Positions 33,400 to 43,432 of a stretch of DNA of 64,000 nt are shown one piece after another. The notes under the pieces are model-generated. The model had not been told where the DNA came from, did no database searches, and saw nothing but the letters and a program-made list of their open reading frames with translations. The position numbers were made by a program, and so were the translations under genes. Each line of letters opens with the position of its first letter. Positions within the stretch are counted from its first letter, which is position 1. The stretch is from the NCBI RefSeq assembly GCF_030272615.1, contig NC_081414.1, forward strand, positions 907,869,009-907,933,008, read 5' to 3'. This stretch comes from Cryptomeria japonica (Eukaryota; Streptophyta; Pinopsida; Cupressales; Cupressaceae).

Positions 33400-33648
33400 A
33401 GGTGTGTGCTCCACATTAGTTAGATCTTACATTGATATATCTTTTTTTAGGATTGATGTGTTGAAGGATGCTACTCCTTAGGGGGAGCAACATAGTGGAA
33501 CATAGATGTGCTTGCCTCCACTTTGGCATTGTTGTCAAAGGGGGAGAAGATGTGAAGCGGAGAAGATATCTACAGTATTGGAGAGAAGATGTGAAGCAGA
33601 AGCAGAAAGATATCTTTGTATATTGCCATCAATACCAAAGGGGGAAAT
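33400..33648 (+). promoter_or_regulatory. 3' untranslated region and PPTs of B
   Basis: Main PPT AAAGGGGGAAAT at 33637-33648 touches the LTR. An upstream PPT-like tract, TTGTCAAAGGGGGAGAAG, lies at about 33531-33548. Confidence 0.8.
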
Positions 33649-35156
33649 TGTTGGCATATGTGCAGAGCATGATGACATGATGAATTTGTATGTTGTCATT
33701 GATGTCAATATGCTGAAGTATGAACCAGTATGGTGTAGTAAGCAAACTAGCAAGAGAACCAGTATGATGATGAAAACTAGTATTTGTGAAAAAGTGAAGC
33801 GGTATGTTTGATCAAGGTGAACCAATATGTTGGAATAAGAACCAGTAAATGGAAGTTTTGTATTGGGGTTTCATGACTACCAATTGGTAGTCTCAGCTTT
33901 AGGGTTTCTGGTTGATGCATTCCAAGCTTGTGTGATTCAACCAATGACATCTTGTGATGATTTAGCATTGTATGAAGATCAGATAGTGTTGCCACATCAA
34001 CCTTGTGCGCGTGAATAATTTCCTTGAGGATCTTGCTTGGAGAGTGATCCTATCTACCTCGGGAATGTGTGAAGTCTCTATAAATGGTGGAGAGCACGTG
34101 ATGAGTTATCAACTTCCTGGAGCAGCAAAGAATGAATGTTGGAGAACGTCTTGAGATCTATTCAAGACTGTTGTATTCGATGCAGTGTGATTAATGGTCA
34201 GGATTGAACCAAATGGATTGTAAAAACTAAATTTTTAGGGCTTAGGGTTTATGCTACCGACCTATCTCTTTCCTATAAGGTCGATAATGTTTTTCATTTT
34301 GAAGTTGTTGGCAAATGGCATGTGTGTATCCTAGTGAGTGATACTTGATTCTTGCCAGACCGGAGAAGTGTGTTGATACCTGCAAAGTGTGATTACAGAA
34401 GAAAAGGAGCTTAAGTGGATCTGCCTTGGCATTGAGTGTTGTTATCAGATTAGTGTACTACTTGTTGACCTCTACCCATTTCAATAGTTGGAAAATCCCT
34501 TAACCAGGTAGCTTTAATAGGATTTTTTGTAAATCCTTTAATAGGGTGACTCAATTCAATGAGTTCTTCAAATCCTCTTGTGAGGTAACATTTAATAGGG
34601 TTTTAACCTTTAACAAGGTATTTATCCATCCCTTAACCAGGTGATCCCTAGCAGGATCGGTTCCTAGCAGAACCTATTGTAAAAGTCTCTAACTAGACTA
34701 GGATCCTAACAAAGCAGACTTCAAAAGAGTTCAAGAATATCTTGTGGGTATTCATCCCCACCGTGGTTTTTCCCAGTTTGGTTTCCACATGAAAAATTAG
34801 TGTGTCATGTGTGATGCCTTTCATGTGATGGTTTAGTGCTTTATGTCAAACTGGTAAAATATGTTGAACTAAGTAGTCATTATATTTCTTATGATAGATT
34901 ACTTGTTTATGAATAAGGGTGAAGTGGAAATGTGGTATTATATTGTATGGAAAGCTAAGGGTTATCGGTTTAAGTCTTTGACATTCTTATTGTGTTTTAC
35001 TGGTAGTAATCTAGTTTAGACTGGTGTTAGTGCTTTTCAGTCAAATTGCAGTGTTTGCAGTCAAACCGGTTCAGGAGAAGTGTTTTTTCCTGTACTAATT
35101 CACCCCCCCCTCTCTTAGTACCAGTTTGGTACTAATTGTTCATCATTTATTCATCA
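33649..35156 (+). repeat. 3' LTR of element B
   Basis: 1,508 bp, TGTTGGCATATG...TTCATCA. TATAAA box at 34079-34084 (lost in the 5' LTR). A run of 8 C at 35103-35110. TSD GACTT follows. Confidence 0.95.
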
Positions 35157-36170
35157 GACTTCACAGTTGAAGAAATAGATCTGAGGGTTGCTTCGCATGC
35201 CATCGATGTTAAACATTTGGAGTCTTTCACAAAGAGAATAATTTCTAGAACATGGAAGGATGAGAAAGATAAAAGGGAGTTGAAGCAAATTGTCACTCAG
35301 ATGGCTGAGTACATCAATGCCATTCACCATCCAAATCCCCAATCTTTATCACAAGTGCAAATATCTTTTGATCCCAAATCTTTGGCCAATCAAAGGATGT
35401 TGGACCAGGTTCAAAGAAACAAAATAGTGATAGAGATGTTCAATAAATGGTTGGATCTTATAATACAACAAGGATTAGACTATATTGTTAGTCTGGTAAA
35501 GGTTTATAAGGATGCTGAGACTATGAGCAAGGGGTTGGAGTTAGAGGCCATGGCCTGGGAGAAGGAAAGAATCAAATGGGTGGCAATTCTTGCATAGATG
35601 AATGCAATACAAAAATATGGAGTGATGAAGTTCCTAGCAGAAAAACCAGTAGAAAGCTTGGATGATAATGTATTATATGTATCAAGGAAAAATGTGGAGT
35701 GGCATAATTCAATTATAAAGTAGGGCCATGAGGAATCCACTAAATTGCTTAAGGGACCGACAAATTTAACTGGTAGAATGCAGAAGGATCTCAAGTGCAT
35801 TGACATCCAACTCATGAAGGATGATGCAAAGACAATTGAAGCTGCCATAGAAATGAAAAATATCTTCCAAGAAAGGATACAATTCATTCAAAAGAGAAAA
35901 TCCTTGACTACGGATGATTTCTCAAAAGTGTCCAGGATTGAGTCAATGCTTGCGGTCTATTTTGATCATCTGGAAGCGCACAAGGAAAGGGTGGTACAAG
36001 TGAATATGGACAAGGAGGTGTGGAAGCAACAAATCCAACACATTGGACTCCCCTACTTTTAGGTCATCTTGAACTTCTCAGCGACACATTTAGAATGGCA
36101 TGGTGTGTACAGTTTGGTGGCAAAGCAAGATACACCAATAACCTCCTCTGCCACGGTGGAGTCATGATTT
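35157..36170 (+). pseudogene. ORF X, C-terminal part (after element B)
   Basis: Continues ORF X in the frame that B interrupted (DFTVEEIDLRVASHAIDVK). It is helical and charged: VKHLESFTKRIISRTWKDEK, MLDQVQRNKIVIEMFNKWLD, AMEWEKER-like AMAWEKERIKWVAILA, KDLKCIDIQLMKDDAKTIEA. Stops are TAG near 35595, 35720 and 36060. After the last, the frame still reads VILNFSATHLEWHGVYSLVA to about 36165, so the true end is probably there. No domain recognised. A coiled-coil C-terminus after a basic linker parallels G ORF2 and H ORF3. Confidence 0.72.
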
Positions 36171-36994
36171 ATTAGGGAATGAGTTGTTGGCCTCTTTGTG
36201 GATGTTATTTTAGTTTTTCCTATTTTAGCAAATGGTTTCTTTAACCTATGGTTAAAGTAAAATTTTTAATTGCTATGTACAAACTATGAGCCTGGAGGCT
36301 ATTTAAGCTAGGAAGTTTATTTTTGCCTGGTCCAAAAAACTGTGATTTTTTGAGCAGCAAATAATATCTATTTTTTTGTGAATTTCTTTAAACTAGAATG
36401 ACTGATTTATCAATTAAAATGATTATGGTGTGCAGTCTTTGAATCTATGTGTTTAAAGATTGATGATCTTTCTTGGGAAATCTGCTATGTGCATGCTAGC
36501 ATTGTTTTTATCAGTTAATTCTATGTTTTTAGAATTTATTGTTATTATTAATTGTTAGCAGATTCATTATGGATTGATTTGTGCTGACCCCCCTTGTCCT
36601 GTGAGGCATGAGAGCATATCAATAAGAATCAATACTGCTATGTATTTGCTTTTCTCTGAATTTATGAAATGAACATGTGTGAGAAACAGAGTCTGTGAGC
36701 TCTTATTTAACCTACAAAATATTCTCTTTGTTTTATGTTGAAGGCATTCTTTTGTGTTGATGGATGAATGCTAAAACCTTTCTATGCTTTCTGGTTAAAA
36801 GCGTCTTCATTTCAAAGGTTTTATTTGTAAAATTCATTGCAAATCATACGAGGAGCTTCCCTCTAATGCAGAGGATGGATTTTGATTAGTTCATCCAACT
36901 GTTGGTTTATTTGTGTCCTTTCATTAAGGGGTGTACAAGAGTCATATTACTATTCAGAGAAAACAAATATTTCAATTTCAAGAAAGGGACAAAT
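36171..36994. other. Non-coding right part of unit X
   Basis: No ORF, LTR end or repeat is recognised. It could be the 3' untranslated part of the ORF X transcript. Similarity to R1 resumes at about 36995. Confidence 0.45.
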
Positions 36995-37416
36995 CCGTTA
37001 ACCAAGAGTATTACAAAAAATTGTTGTAGCTATTCAAATAATTATTTAAAACATTAATTATGATTATTATCAATTTGCTTAAATTTATACTAAATATATC
37101 CTTATTCATAATAGCAATCAAATAGTATCTTAGTTTACCTAACATGCATATTTGATTTAGATAAATTAATAAATAAAATACTATTAATAATTATTAGCAC
37201 AATATTTATAATATGCATACCTAATCAAGAATCTTGATATGACAGATTTTTGTATTAGTTTAGAAAAAATAAACTGAATAAATAATATATGATTTGAATG
37301 CTTGTCAACCATAATAAGATATATTATACGTAATATAATATGAATTAAATTGTAACATAAATTTTTATCAGTCACATTATGATAATTCTAATGATAAATA
37401 CTTTGTTTTTAATGAC
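36995..37416. repeat. Repeat R1, copy 2, segment c
   Basis: Aligns with about 295-705 of copy 1 (shared GTTGTA.CTATTCAAA.AATTAT, TTGATATGACA, GTCAACCATAATAA). It ends at ATGAC (37412-37416), where an LTR-like TGTAGACACC begins, so ATGAC may be one half of a target-site duplication whose partner I did not find. Confidence 0.7.
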
Positions 37417-38568
37417 TGTAGACACCTAAATATGATTATTTTAATTGATTGAATTTAGTTATCTCGAGTTCCTTTAATTAAATAATTATGCATTATTTAA
37501 TTAATCAGTGTTCCCTCCTTCTAGCTAATTAATTTCATTAATTACACTATAGTCCCCTTTTAATTAATTATTTGATAATCACAAATCAATTATTTAATTA
37601 AATTTTCCCCCTTTCTTCTATTAAATACATCAAATGCATAAATTGATTATTTAATTCATTTGACTTTTTCCTCTTAATTCCCTCATATAATTAATTATTA
37701 AATTAATTGATTATGTTTTCTCACATTTCTCCTAACTTTAATCCTCATGTAAACCTCATCTTACTCTTCCTCTAACCTAACACACCTATCTAACCATAGG
37801 TTTCAGTCAACATTCCAAAATATCTTAAATATCTTAATATTTGGGGAAATATCTTGATATTTGGAAATATCTTCATATTTGAAAATGAGTCCCCTTTTAA
37901 TTAATTATTTGACAATCATAAATCATTTAATTAATTAAATTCACCTCCTATTAAATAAAACAAATGCATAGTTTGACCTTTTAATTCATCTTTTGTTCCT
38001 TTACTCCTTTTTCCCATTATGGAATTAATTAATTATATTTCCTCACATGTATCTTAACCTTAACTCTCATCTAATCCTTCCTCTAAACCTCACCCATTTG
38101 GTTAACCATAGGTTTTAGTCAACATTCCAAAATTATCTTAAATATCCTAATATTTGGGGAAATCTTTTAGAATTTGGAGAAATATCTCAAATATCCTAAT
38201 ATTTGGGAATGGAAGCTTCTTATTTGGGTGCCTCTTTTCCAAATAGGCATGTCTCCTCAAGGACACTTGTTATTATTTTATCCTAATTATCTTGATATTG
38301 CAAAATACCTTCATATTTTGAATGAAAGCTTCTTATTTGGGCATCTCTCTCCCAAATAGGCATATGTCCTCAAGGACACTTGTCATTTCCATCCATGACA
38401 CTTTCCTTTGTTAAGGACAAGTGTTTCATTTAGTCAACCTTATCCTCTTTCCCTCACCATATGTGTGTGCATTCCCAAATATCTTGAATTTCTTAATATT
38501 TGGGGAAATTTCCTAAAATTTGGGGAAATATCCTCATTATCTTGATATTTGGAAATATCTTTGGGTAA
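37417..38568 (+). repeat. LTR-like segment D', with internal duplications
   Basis: Begins TGTAGACACCTAAA like the LTR at 38569 and is very rich in AATTAATTAAAT. A segment of about 335 bp is tandemly duplicated (about 37551-37885 and 37889-38180, starting GTCCCCTTTTAATTAATTA). A shorter AAGCTTCTTATTTGGG...CCTCAAGGACACTTGT block occurs twice (about 38213-38268 and 38326-38381). It is cut by the LTR at 38569. Probably a partial LTR of the same family as D. Confidence 0.6.
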
Positions 38569-39347
38569 TGTAGACACCTAAAATTGTCATGTCTAATTAA
38601 ATAAATATCTTTATTTATTTAATTATTTTAACCTAATTCTTCTATTAATTAAATAAATCTTTATTTATTTAATTAATTCATTTATCCTCTTCTAGCCTTA
38701 TTTCTTATTTAAATAAATACATTTATTTATTTAAATTATCCTTTTCTTAAATTAAATAAATATTTTATTTAATTAATTGATCCCACTTCTTCTATTAATT
38801 AATTAAATCTTTATTTATTTAATTAATTCATTAGCCTTTTCCACCCATGACACATGTCATTCATCTCTTAATTCCTACACTACCTACCCTCTTATTATTT
38901 TCTTATTTCCTCTACCTACCCTCTAATCATAGCCGACCTCTTTTACACCTCTCAAACTTATCCCTCCATTTCATATGGTGTCTTCTATATAAGGAGATGC
39001 TTCCTTCATTATCAAACCCTAAGTACTTGATCAATTGACTACTTGACTACATTGCGCTTTCGAACATATGCGATCCTACTTGCAACCACATTTCCTTTCT
39101 TTGTTGAGCTCTTGTGCACATAAAATCTGAGAGCAAATATATCAAGCAAGATCAATGGAGATAGGAAGAATGGAGATTCAAACCCTATTGGACATGTGAT
39201 GGTATAATCTTTGTGATTTCATTTGATTTGCATTGTCTTAGGTAATCTTCATATGTTATGGTGGATCTTTGTTGTTGTTAGGCTAGGGTTTTGTTGTTGA
39301 ATTCATTTAGTCTTTCAACATTGTTGTTTCCACTTTCACCATATACA
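38569..39347 (+). repeat. 5' LTR of unit D
   Basis: TGTAGACACC...ATATACA, 779 bp, with candidate TATATAA at 38986-38992 and a primer-site-like TGGCACACTCGG just inside. The matching 3' LTR is not found in the window. Confidence 0.7.
38986..38992 (+). promoter_or_regulatory. Candidate TATA box, LTR of D
   Basis: TATATAAGGAGATG, spaced like the TATA boxes of the other LTRs. Positional inference only. Confidence 0.45.
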
Positions 39348-39350
39348 TTT

Positions 39351-39368
39351 TGGCACACTCGGTGGGAC
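39351..39368 (+). promoter_or_regulatory. Primer-binding-site candidate of D
   Basis: TGGCACACTCGGTGGGAC follows the LTR end after TTT. The TGG start fits a tRNA CCA end. The tRNA is not identified. Confidence 0.6.
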
Positions 39369-39564
39369 TCTTGTCCCTTTTGCATTTAACATCCTTGTTG
39401 CAAGTTTTGTGTTTTGAAGTTGCAGATCTCACATTGTCAACAGTATTTTGGTATTTTCGTGTCTGCGTACTTTCGGATCATGTTTTTGGTTTTCTGCCTC
39501 GTCTACGACATCTAGGATCGCGTCCACACCCTTGACAGTATTTTTTTTTTTGCAGATTCTGGAA

Positions 39565-39705
39565 ATCGCGTCTGTGGGGCTTTTAGGTGCGTCTGCATCC
39601 AAAAGCTGCGTCTGCATTCTGGAGCCGTGTCTATGTGTCATAGAAGCGCGTCTGCATCTAGAAGCCGCATTTGTGTTTATGGTAACCATGTCTGTGTGCG
39701 CTAAT
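39565..39705 (+). repeat. 20-bp CGTCTG repeat array 1
   Basis: About seven units with CGTCTGCATC or CGTCTGTG cores at about 39569, 39590, 39609, 39628, 39649, 39668 and 39688, that is every 19-21 bp. Confidence 0.7.
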
Positions 39706-40283
39706 GTCATTTTGGGGGTTTTCATTGATTCAATTTTTAGACATTCAGGTTTTTAGATCTAGTTTATTTTGAGCTAACATTTTTAGATCTAGCTAACGAA
39801 ATTGGTGTAGCTTGTCTTGAAAGAAAAATCGTTTTGTTGAAGGCCCCTATTTTCACAAAGTCTTTTGGATCTAAAATTTACCTAACTTGTGTGCTTGCAG
39901 GAAGGGATGATTATTTCAAACAATCCAAACTACTAACAAATCTTTGTTGCAGGACCTTGGCAAGGGTTTTTGGATTTTTATTGTGTGCCTTGTTTTCATA
40001 GACTAGCAAACACTTCAATTGGTGCTTTAAAATTGAATCATTGTCTTTTGTGTCTTGAGCAATAGGCTCTTTTTGTTTAATATTTAGAGGGCCTATCTCC
40101 CCGTGTGGTCATTAGGACTACTAGTGAGAAGAGAATGACCCAAGTGGTAGCAAAAGAAAAGCCATCTTCTTCCAAACCACTATAAATAACTGTATTCATG
40201 GTGAAAACTATGAATAACATGTGCTGATTGGTTCATACCGACACTATGTCTCCCCATAAACCCATTTGATCAAATTTATTTGA

Positions 40284-40628
40284 TCATTTGTAGGGCGTAA
40301 CCCCTACCGGCTGGGAGCCTTCTATATTTACAGAGCTGAAAGTGCCGCATGTATGGCCACACGAGCGGATGCCCTTACTAGCACCTTTTTGTTTTAGAAG
40401 CCCAAATCCTTCTAGTTGTTGGGGCAGGAGGTCAGACCTCTGGTAGTGGCCCACACACATACGGTTCTTAGCAGAGATACAAAGTTCACCACAAGGAGTT
40501 TTTGTGGGGACTGATGCTTGGTTGCCCCGAGAAGTGAGTGCCGAGGGTGGAGCCAGTGGGGTCAAGCATCTAAGTATCCGCTCTGAATAGCGTAGCCTCG
40601 GGGGTAAAACCCCATGTGGGATCAACAA
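40284..40628. other. GC-rich block in D leader, possibly structured RNA
   Basis: It stands out from AT-rich surroundings. It has CCCCTACCGGCTGGGAG near its start, a purine-rich GAGTGCCGAGGGTGGAGCC, and ends in GGGGTAAAACCCCATGTGGG, where GGGG and CCCC can pair. The minus-strand ORF across it looks incidental. It is not a tRNA or rRNA that I recognise. Confidence 0.4.
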
Positions 40629-40917
40629 CTATTGTCTTGGCCAGCCATAAGAAATGTACTTGACTTATTTTAAACATTCAAACATTCAAGACCAAACAAC
40701 AAAACATTATGTCTTTTGTGTCTTCAAGTGTATGCAAAACAATTTTACATCAAACAACACACTTTTCTTTGAGTCATTTTTGTCTAGACACTTGCAAACA
40801 TTGAGTCCTCATCAACACTGTGTCATCTTGTCACGGAAAAATAGTCAAACATTCAGATTGGGTGACAACAAAGCAACTTCATAGATTGAAAAAAAAAATT
40901 GCACAAATTTTGCAGAA

Positions 40918-41106
40918 ATGCGTCTGTGTCTGACATAATAGTGTATGTGTCATATAACCGTGTTTGTGAAGGGCAGAAACGCATCTGTGTTCTCAAAATC
41001 AACATTGCATTTACAAAATCTCAGACTCGCGTCTGTGTTAAACAAAACCACATCTGTGTCAGGAAATCACGTCTATGTAGTATACATGCACGTCTGTGTT
41101 CAGAAT
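40918..41106 (+). repeat. 20-bp CGTCTG repeat array 2
   Basis: About nine diverged units of the array-1 type (CGTCTGTGT, CGTGTTTGTG, CACATCTGTG, CACGTCTATG), spaced about 20 bp, more than 1.2 kb from array 1. Confidence 0.65.
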
Positions 41107-41613
41107 GAAAAAACTTTTACAGTCCAGCAAACAAACACAGTTTGTTTTGGAATCCTTGAGCTTCCTAGGTTATTTCTCCAAGGTTTCATCTAGCATTCAA
41201 CCTATCTTTGGGTCTTACAAAGTCCATCATTTCTTTACACCTTACATTACATTCATATTTGTCTAAACTTGAGTCAAAAGGTCACCTGCTTGTCCTCATC
41301 ATACTTTGTCAATACACTACATACAACAACATTTTTCTAAGTGGTCCCTCATCAAGGTCTATCACCTTTGGGTCTCATTTGGTCTTACTTAGAGTCAAGG
41401 TCAACTTACCTCATCAAGAGAAACTATCCTCTCTTTGGAAGCCACACCTACTCTACTACATACATACTTGGTCTTACACTTTGGACATTGCAAGTAAACC
41501 TCAGATTCATTTACATTCCATCCAACTCTTAGTCTTCCATACTGTTTACATTTTCATCTAGTCTCACACAACTTGGTCAATACCTAGTTCATGGTTGAAA
41601 CTCATTCCCAAAA

Positions 41614-42063
41614 ATGAGGAGAGATAGACAATATTTCTTACAAGTGATGGCACAAAGTGGAGCCAAAATACCTCATGATTTTGACCTGTCTCAAATAATG
41701 GGAAATCAACCTTTGCAACAAACTCACTCCAACATGGATCAAAGAAGGCCTAATAGTGGAGGCAATAGAGGACCACATCTTGTGCTTGAATCACCATCAT
41801 CTTTGTTTCAAAAACTAGAGGTCCCATACACAAATGGTCAAGCATATGATACTCACCTTCGTAGACAATTATGGAAGTCTTATGCAGAAAAATATGCTCA
41901 ATCACATACACAATGCTAAGGACCAACCACCAAAGCAATTGGATATTCAAAGGCATGCTCAAAATTTGGACACAAGGAAACCTTGCATCAAATTTGGGGG
42001 CAACACACTAGAACAAACTCATGACATTCCTATAGAGTATGACACTAGGTTTTGTCATACTTG
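41614..42063 (+). pseudogene. D ORF, first segment, unknown
   Basis: MRRDRQYFLQVMAQSGAKIP opens a 101-codon ORF. After a frameshift near 41910 similar composition continues (AKDQPPKQLDIQRHAQNLDT) to TGA at about 42062. It is hydrophilic and Gln/Asn-rich. The position just after the leader suggests a gag-like protein, but no family motif is seen. Confidence 0.45.
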
Positions 42064-42420
42064 AGTAGTCCAAATCTTTGATAAACCCTAAGTCATTGTT
42101 AGGAAGTCTAGACCTTATCAAACTTTTGTCTTTTGTCATCAATATCATTTCGTCAAACCTAGCTTAGTATCCAAGCATATAGGGGAGACATTGTCATTTT
42201 GTCCTTTTATTACTTGGTCTTTTTGTCCTTTGAGGTCTAGACATCATTTCAATTTCCTAAGGGTCTCTTTTTTAGATTTGCATTCCAAAGTTTGTCAAAA
42301 TCTTGAAAAACAACAAAAACATAACTTGCATTCTTGCCATAGATTGCATTTTCGTCTATTTAGTTTGCATTTAGTTGCATATCATACATCATCCTTTAAA
42401 AATTCCATTTGCATAGTGAC

Positions 42421-43432
42421 ATGTCTATTGAAACAAGGTTCCAAGTACCAATGATGCAACAAAGTTTGACGTATCAATCGATAATGCAATCGAATTTTAA
42501 TCCAAGGTAATCACAATTATATCCAACCCAACAACAAGGCAATATCGATCAAACTTTTTATGATGAAACAAGTCTCCAAATACAAAAACTAGAGGAGAAA
42601 CTAGCTCAAGAAGAGGAGATATTGGAATAGAGAGTGAAAAAAATTGAGAAGAATAGATCACAAATGTCCAAAATGTTTCAAAAATTTCTAGGTCGAAATC
42701 CAAAGATTGAGCCAATTGATGTAAGATCTCTTCTTGAACGATCAGACATACCAGCTCTCCTCTCACAAATAGAGATGATGAAACTATTTCAAAAAAAGAG
42801 ACAACAACAATTTCAACATTATGTGCCTTCACAACAAGAACAAGAAGGTGTTTACTATCAATCACATTTTCAACCAATACAACCAATGGTTCAACCAATT
42901 GTTCAACATATATCTCCAACACAACCAATAGTCCAATTTCAACAATATTTCCAACCAACTATACAATGTCCACAAATAGTTCAACCAATGGTGGAATATC
43001 AACATATCAATATCAACAACCAAAACCAAACATTCAAAAACAAAGGTTGCAGCCCACACCAAGCCAAGTTTCAAACATGTCGGAATAATTGAACCAAGTC
43101 CAATATCAAAACATGACATCAAACCAAAAACAAGTTCAAATTCCAGATATAGCTATGTCAAAACCTCGAAAGAAAGGTGGCTTTATTGCAAGGCTCTAAA
43201 GGAACCTACCAAGTGAGTTCTTTGAAGAAGATAAAGATAATACACTTATGTCTAGCAATGCCTCATCCCCCCACAAACAAATTGACTCTCCAGTGGCATC
43301 TATCCCTACACCTTTAGAAGTTTCCCAAGAACCTTCCATAGTGTCCTCATCAAATAATACACCCAAGGATGAAATTATTCAAGGGCTATCCATAATTGAT
43401 TGCCAAGATAATCCAATTCATGATGCACATCC
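42421..43432 (+). pseudogene. D ORF, middle segment: coiled coil and Gln-rich region (broken)
   Basis: From about 42421 (MSIETRFQVPMMQQ) the frame gives a short coiled coil (LQIQKLEEKLAQEEEILE, KKIEKNRSQMSKMFQKF), then a Gln/Pro/Val-rich stretch (FQPIQPMVQPIVQHISPTQP). A shift near 43040 leads to RNLPSEFFEEDKDNTLMSS and a Ser/Pro-rich part. Stops TAG at about 42508 and 42630 and TAA in the second frame break it. No nucleic-acid-binding or enzyme motif is seen. Confidence 0.5.

Larger units (their letters stand above)
13328..35156 (+). mobile_element. Copia-type LTR retrotransposon B, split by C and G
   Basis: Ty1/Copia element with LTRs 13328-14824 and 33649-35156 and TSD GACTT at 13323-13327 and 35157-35161. 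Without the nested elements its interior is about 4.4 kb: 14825-17747, 25574-25710 and 32301-33648. Element E has the same interior length. B interrupts ORF X. C and G both landed in B's RT, so B is older than both. Numerous TAG stops and at least two frameshifts make it inactive. Confidence 0.97.
39369..41613 (+). other. Long leader of unit D
   Basis: More than 2 kb without a credible gene. It holds two arrays of an imperfect 20-bp repeat (39565-39705 and 40918-41106) and a GC-richer, possibly structured block (40284-40628). Confidence 0.55.

Noticed and set aside
40284-40628. tRNA or rRNA gene in the D leader
   Set aside because: No cloverleaf, T-arm or rRNA core sequence could be recognised.
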